From: Amoebophrya sp. A120
Lineage: Eukaryota > Sar > Dinophyceae > Syndiniales > Amoebophryaceae
Reading direction: 5' to 3'
DNA: 64,000 nt
Assembly (NCBI GenBank): GCA_905178155.1
Contig: CAJINV010000016.1
Location: 773,386 to 837,385, forward strand
Shown: piece by piece, positions 22,501-32,507 of the stretch
Position numbering within the stretch: the stretch's first letter is position 1
How the letters are laid out: each line of letters begins with the position of its first letter
The notes under the pieces: model-generated
The model's input: the letters and a program-made list of their open reading frames with translations, nothing else
Told to the model about the DNA's origin: nothing
Database searches by the model: none
Position numbers and translations under genes: made by a program

Positions 22501-23329
22501 ACGGCAAGCCCATGGTGCTCTTCGGACCCTATGCCGGCTTTTCGCCACGGTATGTTTACTACATTTTTGTTCTACTTGGCTATGGATGCGTGCTGCTGTG
22601 TGTGTGTTGCATGACTTTTGTCCTTATTTCTCATAGACCACAGCTCCATCGTGTTAATAAAGAGTTACTTCCATCAATTTGCAGGTACCTGAAGACCGGT
22701 TCTTTGACCGATATGTTTTCCACCCTGCGTCCGCACAACATCCTCCCCATGGCCGCCGCGGGCCTGCAGAACTTGGACTTGACGCTGTACCTGATCAAGG
22801 AACTCATGGCCTCCAAGGAGAAGAAGCTCCAGGCTCTGAAGGAGTTCATTCCGGACGCGCGGGCGGAGGACTGGACCATTGTCACCGCGGGGCAGCGTGT
22901 GCAGGTCATGAAGGCCGACGCAAAAAAGATAGGTACTTACTACTATTTGAGGTGTGATGTATCTTGTCATGCATGAAAACAAAGCGTACAAACAAGTAGT
23001 CGTAGTACACGAAGATGATTTCTTGTATAGCTCCTCTACAACGGTGGTGAAACTTCTGCGAAAATAACTGTACAGGTATTCTGCAGTTTGGCACCGAGGT
23101 GGTGGCCTCCGCCGACGGAACCATTGCGGGCTTACTCGGCGCTTCTCCCGGTGCGTCGGTGTCAACCCAAGTGGGCGTCGACGTTTTGTTGGGCTGCTTC
23201 CCGGACCGGGTGGCCGCCTGGACCCCGAAGTTTAAGCAGATGATTCCGTCCTTCGGCACCGAGCTCAGCTCGAACCCGGCCATGGCAGAAAAGATCATGG
23301 AGGCCAATGCCCGGATCTTGAAAATCTAA
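19521..23329 (+). CDS. mqo: Malate:quinone oxidoreductase, mitochondrial
   Basis: FAD-dependent oxidation of malate to oxaloacetate with electrons passed to ubiquinone, at the mitochondrial inner membrane; it substitutes for or complements NAD malate dehydrogenase. Exons: 19521-19666, 19876-20015, 20303-20373, 20710-20964, 21232-21278, 21681-21930, 22073-22179, 22394-22549, 22685-22932 and 23076-23329 (TAA), exactly 558 codons (557 aa). The dinucleotide-binding [14 protein letters not shown] lies near residues 72-85. It is followed by [88 protein letters not shown], and the C-terminal [17 protein letters not shown]. These are all hallmarks of the family. The roughly 70-residue N-terminal extension before the FAD motif is the likely targeting region. 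Five junctions are GT-AG (donors 19667, 21279, 21931, 22550 and 22933); four are introners. Confidence 0.96.
20016..20297. mobile_element. Introner, family F
   Basis: TSD GCCCA at 20011-20015 and 20298-20302. Interrupts MQO just after the FAD-binding motif. Confidence 0.94.
20374..20704. mobile_element. Introner, family J, with internal duplication
   Basis: TIR around TATGGAGTTCTCAAATGTTA. TSD ACGCG at 20369-20373 and 20705-20709. Contains the 18-bp direct repeat GCATCACAAATTCATGGA at 20558-20575 and 20654-20671, bounding about 78 bp absent from the J copy at 28299. Confidence 0.92.
20965..21226 (+). mobile_element. Introner, family A (subtype a)
   Basis: TSD diverged: AGCCC at 20960-20964, AGTTC at 21227-21231. 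Frame is restored in MQO. Confidence 0.9.
21279..21680 (+). other. GT-AG intron containing a decayed introner-like TIR (K)
   Basis: Canonical donor GTATTA at 21279 and acceptor CTCCAG at 21680, in frame in MQO. Its first 215 bp are bounded by inverted copies of TTATCCAAGCAAAAAAC and carry internal TTTGTAATGC motifs, so it appears to be an introner that now uses GT-AG. Confidence 0.65.
22180..22388. mobile_element. Introner, family L
   Basis: AAAAAACTGTTTCACTGTGA near the left end, complement near the right. TSD TTGGT at 22175-22179 and 22389-22393. Confidence 0.93.
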
Positions 23330-24650
23330 TTTATTTCTACTGCGGTTTACTACTAGAGGATAATAAAGTAGTAGTCATAGGGAATGTTATGAATAGGAAG
23401 CACATGATTTGTTTCTTGTCAAAACAAGAATCTTCGGTTTCTCTTTCTGTAGTTTCATCAACAAAACGATAACGTAAAAGCAACAAGCAGTAGTGTCAGA
23501 ATCTTCTCGAAAAATCTATGCAGATATAGTATACCTGCGCACGACCACGACGAAAAAATATATGTACGATCGACTCTAACTAATTTTTGCGGTTTGTGAC
23601 GAGTGGTCACTCACAATCAACTAAGTTTCAAGCTAAGCGGCAACGGTTGCAGCCCCTGCACAGATGAGACCTGATTTAGGACAGCAAAAAACCTGGCTCA
23701 CAACCGAAATTCTGTAGGCTACTGAATCGTTTTTACTACAGGATGAAATGAAATGGACAGGAGCATTCTACATATTCTATTCAATCACACATGTTTTTGC
23801 AATATCTATTCTCTTCTTATCCGTATGCTGGTTCTATTGAACAATAATCTATCAAGCCCCTGTAACTCTATATGAAACCAGACGACACATCAATCTGCAG
23901 CAGAGTTGACCGCACTTTCTTGCCGCGCAATTATTTGCGCGGCAGGAATTTTGACGAAATCTCTGCTGCAAAAGCCCCCAAGTACCCTCTTCCTATGCCC
24001 AAACCTAACGAGGGTTGTCGCGGTCTGCACAGTAGACCGTAGGTTCGTCATCTTTTTATTTCGTCGTTTGCTTCATCACACACTTTTTTTACCATTTTTA
24101 ATATTCTGTGCGCCGTTACTAGTACAGCGACGAGCAAGGTCTTTAATAGTTTCCCCAAGTTTATTTGCTCTAGGGAGGTTAATACGGGAGTGGCAAAGAC
24201 TTCATAGTTTCTCCTCGAGGTTACGCTCTAGGAGGATGCGATATCACACGGGAAAAAAAAGATACTCTCTGCAGTAGACGTCTAAGGTGCTTCTAGAGGT
24301 CAAGCAGATTGTTTGTTGGCAGAAGATGAAAAAACAACTTGTTTCAAGCTCTTTTTCTCGGGAAAGAATGGTAAGAAAAAGCGAAAATAAACCCTCAGCA
24401 CTCGGCGATTTCGTACGCCGACGGTGGGGAACCAACCAAGACCTCGAGGTTTCCTGCTCGCGGGCAGCCGGTGGAGAAATAAATGTTCGTTGTCCTGTCA
24501 TGAAGATTAAGTACATTCAACGGTGTCGCAGTCTCAATATGCTCTTTCGCCGGACGTTCTTTTTGGCGGTTACTTTTCGTGGCAGGGGCCAATAACAAAG
24601 CTGATGTAGTTCCACAAGAAAGATAAATTCGTGACCAACAACATCAAAAA
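23330..24650. other. Intergenic, MQO to mutarotase
   Basis: No coding signal recognised apart from composition-driven ORFs. Contains the GC hairpin at 23921. Confidence 0.6.
23921..23944. repeat. Hairpin with 10-bp GC-rich arms
   Basis: TGCCGCGCAA, a 4-base loop, then its exact complement. It lies about 600 bp past the MQO stop. Confidence 0.5.
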
Positions 24651-25953
24651 ATGTCTTCTCCCGACGTCCCTGTGTCGCCCGGTTCCACCTCTTCTCTCCC
24701 TGCCCTCGACGCCCTTGGGCTGTCAGACTCCGAGATCATCACTCTAAAAGCCGAACAACCGGACAGCAACGCCGAATGCGTGATTTCCCTGCACGGCGCG
24801 CACGTGCTTTCCTGGACTGATAAATTTGGCAATGAGCTGCTTTACATGAGCAAACGTGCGAAATTCGACGCAGCAAAGAACCAAGCCTTGCGCGGCGGGA
24901 TTCCGATTTGTTGGCCGGCGTTTGCGAACAAAAAGCCGGCGATCGGCAAACACGGGTTTGTGCGGACGAGTAAGAGTTGGACAGTAATCGATAAATCGGA
25001 AAGCTACTGCAAACTCCAGTTCTCCACTATCTACCACCGGTGTGCACACGATGCCACCTGTGACGAGAAAAGCTTCGACATGGCGAATGACGACTCGTCT
25101 TCCGTGCTGTTTCGGGTGGAGTTCTTGTTGAAGGAAAATGCTCTTGGAATACAGTTGTCCGTGCTCAACGACCACGTAGAAAAGCCGTTGCCGTTTTCTT
25201 GTTGTCTCCACACGTATTTTAAAACCAACGTACTGGACCACGGAGTAAACGGTGCGAGTTTGCAGGTAAAAGGGCTGAATTTCGCTTCGATTTACGAGAA
25301 GACCCGGGAACTGGGGAAGGAATGGAAGGTGGAAGCAGATGCAGCTGCTGGTGCCAATGGCCATAAACAAGACGAAACAAGAACAAACGCGTCGTCCTGC
25401 GTCGTAGTGTCTGTCGATGGCAAACAAGAGGTGGAGCGGATGTTTTTTGTCGACAAGGTGGAAAATCCACTACCTACCTGCGAAACCAGTCTCGGCGACT
25501 ACTGGGAGTATGACTTGACGGACCTGTTTCACGAGGGGAAGTACCGGGACAAGGAACAATGTGCGGCGTTGTGGTCAATAGCAGAAATTCCAGATGCGCA
25601 GCGGATAATATTGCAGCCAAGTGGTGGAGCTGCTGCGAACAACGAAGAGCAGAGCAATGACGTCGGCACAACAACTTCTAGTACACCAGTAAAGCGCGCG
25701 ATATCGGATATCCTTTAAGCTCTATACCTCTGTCGGGTTACCGGACTTTGTGATATGGAATATTGGGTCGTCCAGTCCGGAAAAAATCCCGAAGGACATG
25801 GAGAAGGGAGATGAAATGAAATACTTCTGCGCCGAGCCGGGGATTGTTGAGGTCGACGCAGAGGTGCAGGCGGGGAAAAAATGGCAAAGTTGGCACGTGA
25901 TTGAGGTGGAGAATCGGGAGGTCGTCGTGTCCTCTACAGAGGGTGGATTATAG
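24651..25953 (+). CDS. Glucose-6-phosphate 1-epimerase-like (hexose-6-phosphate mutarotase)
   Basis: Aldose-1-epimerase-superfamily enzyme that interconverts alpha and beta anomers of hexose 6-phosphates in the cytosol. Family features: HGAHVLSW near residue 45, RGGIPICWPAF near 82-92, KHGFVRTSKSW near 103-113, a central beta-rich region with CCLHTYF, and the C-terminal SVGLPDFVIWN with AEPGIV. The frame is open from 24651 to a stop at 25716-25718, but the conserved C-terminal strand resumes in another frame (25720-25953). Removing a 31-nt segment, 25689-25719 (GTAAAG...TTTAAG), joins them in frame and gives 423 aa. Either this is a very short GT-AG intron or there is a frameshift. About 28 low-complexity residues precede the junction. 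Longer than the usual roughly 290-330 aa because of these insertions. Confidence 0.9.
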
Positions 25954-26632
25954 AGCAAGTACTTCTTGGCTGCATGTAGAAACTCCGGTGAATTGAACCG
26001 ACTACAACGTGCTCGAACGAAGCGCAACCCGGTGCGGCTGCCTGTGTCACGGGAGTCGTGTGGGACTGTAGTGACAGAATTACAACTCCTGCATCTTAAG
26101 TAGAACCTTCGGGCAAAACTCTTTTTTCCTCGGCTGTTGTTGGTTCAACCATTTTCCTTTCGACTAGAGAGACGATAGCGTGGGTCCTCTGCATTGGTCT
26201 GCTTCTGAGTAGTTGAGTGCTTAAGAACGGGGGAGTAGAGTAGACCTGCCAGAGTCGTGCAGACTTCGAACCTGCAAAAGTGAACAAGAGTAGTTTTTAA
26301 ATACATTTACTTGGGCAACAATTTGATATCAATTGAAGTTATCGACGATTGAGAAGGAGACCGGAGTGCAAACAAAAGTGCCGAAAAGTGGAAATTCGTC
26401 CGGTGTGAAGAGGGGTGAACCTCCCAAATCTGCTTTTACTCGGAGAGTGAAATCGTTGTGCGAATTAGAGAGCACAGGTGGAGCAGGTGGATGCGGATTG
26501 CCATTACTTCTTTTTGTCAGAGTCCTCAGGCTAAAACATCAACCAGAACAGTTGCGTTTGAACACTTATTTTCACTACGTCCGCGTGAATGTCCCTAGAA
26601 GTTCTCTACTCGTAAATCTTTGACATTCCAAA
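25954..26632. other. Intergenic, mutarotase to C2-like gene
   Basis: Nothing recognised. Confidence 0.6.
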
Positions 26633-29600
26633 ATGGCTCCAGGAGCGGGCGCGTCTTCCTCCTCTTCCTCGACGAAGCAGATGTCGAGTACGGCTTTGGA
26701 GGTGGAATTTTGGAAGTTTCTTGCCGGTGATACCGTTTCCCTGAAGCAGAAAATCCCCGATGTGGCCATTTTCACCAAGCGGTTCCACTTCGAGGGGCAC
26801 TACCACAGCACGAAGACGGGGCTGTTGGCGAAGAAGCCCAACGCCACCGTGGATTCGTTTCTCGCCCGCGTGCTGGATATCGCCCAGGAACGGCACACGG
26901 CAAAAAACCAGCCGTTCGGCAGTCACACGCCGGCCGCCATTTTGCGGAAGGTCGCCCCGGTGGCCGGAGCGAAAGACAAAGAGGGGTGTCCGGTGGCGGT
27001 CATACTCACCTCGTCGGAACTCTCGCAAATCATCCAGCAAATAAAAAACAAGTCCTTTGACGACTGCGATGTACTGATTTGTACGTAGGATAGCCTTCCG
27101 TAGTACGTGGCTTGTTTCGGTTTCATGTTGAGAATGCGTGTACGTACTAATTTTTGCTACATATTTTTACTGCTGGACTAACATTGACACACGACATCGG
27201 TCTCGATCTCCATCTAACAGGTATTCAGCATCCAGGCGATTGTCGAGCCGTTCGAAGACCAGAGAATAGTGTCTGTCTACAGCTGCGATCTGATGGGTGA
27301 GGAGCGGTCGGACATCTTTGGCCGGACGTTCCAGAAAGTTTATCCAATCGAGCAGGGAAAACCAATAGAAATACAAACGCCGCAGGACGTTGCGATGGAC
27401 AAGTAGAATGATTGAGAAACCTAAATTTCGTTTAGTGCTTCTTTTTGCATCAGGACATCTATTAGCATACAGTATGCTATCATCATTCCTCTGCGAGCGA
27501 GTATACTTTCTGGTCCTTGCTTCTTCTTCAAAAATCTTCAACGACGTAATAATCTACGAATCACTTCCAGGTGCGAGCAGATTTTTCCGGCCCGCCGTGC
27601 GCTCGTGGAGTCAAAAACGCTCGCCTTGGTCCGGTACGCGAGGAGATTTTACGAAATTGCACTGGACGGATTTATATCAAATGTAAAAATGTCTGGGTCT
27701 GGAAGATTGGAACTTGTAATGCTGGTCTTGCATTCCTGTGAAATCTGTATTGCGTGACCATCAAGAACAGTGGTAGCCTCTTCTGTCATACAAAAACGCA
27801 GTTTCTCATGCGGAGTTCGTATGAGCAAGCGTGCTGCAGCCTCGTCATGCTTTCCTGCATGAGCAAGTGACTTCCTCTTGCACATTTTAGCATCACAAAT
27901 TTCCAGACCCAGACATTTTTACATTTGATAGTTTATCGCCGAGTGGCTCGTGGACAAGAATGACCAGCTGGTTTTGCACGGCTTCTGGTCCGCGACGGTC
28001 TACAAGGGAACCTTGATCCCAGCGGATCCGGGGAAGAAGTTGCAGGACCGACCGGGGCCGGCGAAGGCTTACCCTTTCCCGACAGACGTGAAGTCCATGT
28101 CACTGCCGGAGTATAGATTGCAAGTCTTTGGTTTATTTGCGAAAGAACTTTATTTGCGTGATGATCATTCTGCATGGCAAAGTCGGTTTTGTATGGTCTC
28201 TGCGCATGACAAGTTGTGAGAACTACAAAGTTCTTCTACGCCACTGCAGGTACCGATACGACCCCAACACCACAAAAGCACACGCGACCATGGAGGAATA
28301 TGGCGTTCTCAACTGTTACATTCTCAGCTGTTACATGAATTTTTTGTCATGCAGAACAACCATCGAGATCCACACAAGAAAGCTGCTTCGCATGACAAAT
28401 TTGCGAAGGGCTAAACAGCACCTAAATCTGTGCAGGACTTGTAATGCTAGAGGTGCAACCTCCCCCCTTTCACTTTTGCAATTCTTGCATCACAAATTCA
28501 TGTAACAGTTGAGAATGTAACAGTTGAGAACGCCATAAGGAAGAAATCAAGAAGAAAAAGCTCGGACAGAAAGAAGTTGACGAGTTGGTCGACCGGATTG
28601 TCGGGAGAAAACGCGGCGAGGAACCGCAAATCCTGCTGGAAGCCTGGAGCGACGACGATTATTTAGGCGAGGTGGTGTTGCCGCAGTTGTCCAACCTAGA
28701 AGCAGTCAAGGGACTGAAAAGCTACGAAATCGGGCGTCCGAACCAGAAAACCACACGGCTGGACGGAAAGAAAACCAGATTCATGAATGACAGCACGGTA
28801 CAAGTTGATGGATTTTGTCATCAGCGAATTCTTGTTTTCTCCTAGGTGGAATCTGCTCGATCATTACATGTGACATTTGCACCGGGGACCACGAAGGTAC
28901 TAGTCTTTTTTTTCATTCTGCACGACCGCATGACAAAATGGCCAATTTATATATAATTTATTTCTATCTCAGGTAACTCTCGAATTGAAGTGGCAGGGCA
29001 ACGGGGAGCCCTTCGCAAACGAACTGCGCATTTTACTTTCCCACGGGCAGTTTGCCATGCCCTGCAACCCGAGGATACAGCTGTGGCTGCGCTACGAAGA
29101 GGAATATTCCCCGCTGTGGACGAGTCAGGTGCACAAACAAACCGCGTTTCCGCAGTTTAAGGAGCAGGCAGATCTTATCAAATGGAAAAATGTCTGGGTC
29201 TGGAAGATTCTGACACTTGTCATGCACGTTTTGCATGAGCCATGATGTCTGTGATGCATACCCTAGCAATACAGATTTTTTGAGAGCTTCTCGATGCCTA
29301 TTCCGCATGACAAATGCCTTCTCAGCGTAGCCAACATTTGCCCACGCAGAGCCGTCCTCTTGCCGGACACAACCAACATCTGTCCGAAACAGCCTAGGGC
29401 CAAGACGACACCGTGAGGACGACCACAGGGGGTCCGTCTCAATGATGATGATGATGTAGCAAAAATTGCATTCCCTTTGGTACTCATGCAACACTCGATT
29501 TTTTTGGAATCCAGATGCAGCATCACAAGTTGCATTCTTCCAGACCCAGACATTTTTACATTTGATAGATCTGAAGATAGATTTTAGCAGTGGCGACGAC

Positions 29601-31707
29601 AACGGGGCCGTGCAGCAGTGGGACAAAACCAAGAAAGTGGCCAGGTCCGCCGGGTCCGCAGAAGCGGGGGCTGGGGGGATCGGCGGTACTGAGTTTTTTC
29701 TGGTTTGGCTGTTTTACTTGTCTCTAGCATGATGCGCAACTCGTTTTGACCTTCGCTGTCATGCGAGATGACACAATAGGTTCATTCTTCTTGCCTCACA
29801 ACATCTTTACCTGTTGAGAAGCACTACTACAGCCACTACCAGCAAAAATGCCCGAGCGCGATCAGCCGGGCCGAGCAAAGTGGGGCCAAACACACACGTC
29901 GCCGGGGCAAGGTTAAAAGAGCACTGGGGCGTCGACGGTTTGGAGGGAATTATGAGCACCCACGTGCTGGCGTCGCAGGTTTTGTCCAGGTAAACATTTT
30001 TGTACGACTTGTGCATGAGACTCAGGCAGCTGCTTTCCATGATACGTAAAGAGAAATCTTCTACAGGAGAAAAGATTTTTTTTGTCTTCGCATGAACTAC
30101 TTACGACCCAAACAAATCAAATCCCAGGTATCAAACCGAGCGCACAAACCGGTGTCAGATGCTTTCTGTTCTCGCGAGACAACTGGAGCGATTCCGGGAC
30201 GTGCAACTCTCCTGGCAGGAGCAAAGAATGGCCGCACGCGCGGCGGTGTCGAAGGCGCAGCAGGACGTGGTAGAAAAAGAGGAGGAAGTGAAAATGCTGA
30301 TAAAAGAGAAAGAGGACCTGGTCCGGGATTACAAGAAGAGACTAGAGGTACTTACTACTAAATGTTCCAGTTTGATGAAAATGCAACTAACATTGCGGGA
30401 CTCTAGCTCTACCGTGCAGATGAAGATGACACACCGCTCTTCTCATGCTGTTGACGCAAGATGAAAACTGATTCAGAATTCTATAGTACGCATAGAGTAA
30501 AGGCAAAAACTTTATTATTTCCTCTCTATCAGGCGATGTTCCGCGGGGTGACCAAAGACCTTGACGATATGAAAGCCCAGAAGATCATATCGGAAAACAA
30601 GCTCGCCGAATCGGTACAGATATGAAAGTGCACAACTCCCCCTCCCCCTCATTTGTAATGCAAAATAGCAAATCCACGTCTTGCCTCCAAGCACAGTGCG
30701 CATGACAAATTTATTTGGAGCCTCAAAGAGTACCATAATCCGTCTGCAAATTTGTCATGCGGATGAAGCCACATTTCTGGCGTTGCTTGTGTTGCTGCTC
30801 ATGCAATACAAATGAGGGGGAGGGGGAGTTGTGCAGTCTCATAACAGAGAGAAGCTGAGCAAACACGGATGATCGAGAAGCTGGAGCAGAGAAATATGAC
30901 CTGCTCAAACGTTACAATCTTAAACGTTACAACAGCGTCTGGGTTTTGTATTGCATGATGAGCATGACAGGCTCGGACAGCATTCGACTTTCTGCAATAC
31001 AAATTTCGCCGGATTGTAGTGCGAATTGGGACTCCAGAACTTGTCATGCGCAATCCTATGAGAGTTGGCGAGATAATGCACTTCTTGCAACACAAATTCT
31101 AGACTCTATTCGTAACAAACGAGATTGTAACACCTGAGCAGGTTATAGGAAATTCCGCGCTGCGCGCGACGGTGGATAAGACCATGACCAAGATGAACCA
31201 GCTCTCGGACGGCGCGCCGGCCATATGAAAGTGCACAACTCCCCCTCCCCTTCATTTGTAATGCAAAACCCCAAATCCAAGTGCTTCTCTGTGACACTGT
31301 TCGCATGACAAATTCCGGAAGCCCAAACAGTACTACACTAGGCGCATGAATTTGTCATGCACAGGCTCCACGTGTGTTAGTGCTTGTATTGCTGTTCATG
31401 CGTAAGTATACAAATGAGCGGGAGGGGGAGTTGTGCACTGCCATAGGCCATGCGACAGGTCGACAAAGAAATCGAGAAGTCCGGCGCCGGAGGGGGTTCT
31501 AGCGCCCAGTCGGCGGACGCGAAAAATGCGGAGCTAGTGCTGGCCTTGGAGCAGGTGAAAGTCCTGCAGGGCGAGAAAAAGGCGATGGCGATCGATTTAG
31601 AACATGTGAAGGCGGAATTGCGGAAAGCAGCGCTGGAAAAGGGACAAATCGAGGAAAAGGCACAGAAACTGGAGCAATTTATCCGGAATGTAGCTTTGAA
31701 ACCGTGA
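26633..31707 (+). CDS. C2-like domain and coiled-coil protein, function unknown
   Basis: Fifteen exons: 26633-27070, 27221-27402, 27571-27674, 27936-28110, 28250-28298, 28543-28797, 28846-28896, 28973-29175, 29573-29685, 29833-29989, 30128-30347, 30533-30620, 30849-30894, 31153-31223 and 31451-31707 (TGA). They give exactly 803 codons. The N-terminal two thirds look globular. The segment around residues 345-375 (LLEAWSDDDYLGEVVLPQL) has the acidic-loop, hydrophobic-strand look of a C2 domain. From about residue 576 to the end it is a long coiled coil rich in Glu, Lys and Gln. A C2-plus-coiled-coil layout is common in centriole and cilium proteins, and the next gene encodes delta-tubulin, so a basal-body role is a possible but unproven idea. 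GT-AG introns begin at 27071, 27403, 28111, 28798, 28897, 29686, 29990 and 30348; six junctions are introners (A, J, A, B, E, B). Confidence 0.82.
27675..27930 (-). mobile_element. Introner, family A, reverse-type body
   Basis: TSD ATTTA at 27670-27674, GTTTA at 27931-27935. The body order (TTTGCATT... then CTGTATTGCG) matches reverse-orientation copies. Confidence 0.85.
28299..28537. mobile_element. Introner, family J
   Basis: TATGGCGTTCTCAACTGTTA left, exact complement right. TSD AGGAA at 28294-28298 and 28538-28542. Confidence 0.94.
29176..29567 (+). mobile_element. Introner, family A (subtype a), with small insertion
   Basis: TSD GATCT at 29171-29175 and 29568-29572. It is 130 bp longer than its sister at 43206 because of the insert at 29332-29455. 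Confidence 0.93.
29332..29455 (+). mobile_element. 124-bp SINE-like insert with (ATG)n tail, nested in introner
   Basis: Flanked by GTAGC (29327-29331 and 29456-29460), which is single-copy in the sister element. It ends in four ATG units, like the 3' tails of short retroposons. Confidence 0.6.
30621..30843. mobile_element. Introner, family B
   Basis: TATGAAAGTGCACAACTCCC left, complement right. TSD ACAGA at 30616-30620 and 30844-30848. Confidence 0.94.
30895..31147. mobile_element. Introner, family E
   Basis: TATGACCTGCTCAAACGTTA left, complement right. TSD AGAAA at 30890-30894, GGAAA at 31148-31152. Confidence 0.9.
31224..31445. mobile_element. Introner, family B
   Basis: TSD GGCCA at 31219-31223 and 31446-31450. 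Very close to the B copy at 30621. Confidence 0.94.
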
Positions 31708-32507
31708 GAGCGATATTACTGTGATTTTTTCCATTTCCTGAAAGAAGAATGAAACAGTATCATGATGTGATGGGACAAAAACAATTCGAAGGTTGATGAA
31801 AAATTCAGTCTGACACCTTTCTGGTGCCGGTGATAAGCTGAAGCGAAAGAACTTTTTTACATTACACTCAAGCATGAAAGCGAACTTGTTTAATTGGAAT
31901 AGTCAACCACGGCTGCAACGGGAAAAGCAAAGCCGAGAACTTACGAAAATCAGAGAAAGAACAAGGAATGAGACTAAAAATAGCGGCTTACCAGTTAAAA
32001 GTAACTGGAGGAAATTAACGTCGCAGCGTTGGAAATTTACTTTATAGTTCTTGGAAAGCAGTGACGGATTTGGATTAAGATCGTTTTTGACCTTACAAAG
32101 GATGCTAGCGCAGATGAAATCTGTGACAACAATCTGCAAGTGCGGTATCTTAGCTGCGCTAAGAACTACAACGAATCTGGAACTTCGTCGTGAACTTGTT
32201 TTTGGAGAAATGAACAATCAAACTCGCTGGAATTTTCGCCATTCTCGTCACCAGGCGCACGGGTGCTTGATGTTGCTGTTGTCTGTTCTTCTTGAACTTG
32301 CCGGGAAACGACAAAGAATACCTGTCGGCCCCTGTTGAGGGGAAAAGTTCACGATGCAGATACAGGTGTCGCACGTCAATTTGAAGAGATCTCCTGATCT
32401 GAGGACCGCGATCTCACTAGGCGTAGAGATTTACAGGCCGGCGCTCTACTAATCTTGGATGCTTCCATCCAGTCGTAAAACAAAAAGAAGACACCACTAA
32501 CTACAAA
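31708..32507. other. Intergenic, C2-like gene to delta-tubulin
   Basis: AT-rich, nothing recognised; presumably UTRs and promoter. Confidence 0.6.

Noticed and set aside
27071-27220. Apparent TG-AG intron in the C2-like gene
   Set aside because: The donor GTACTG at 27071 gives GT-AG in phase.
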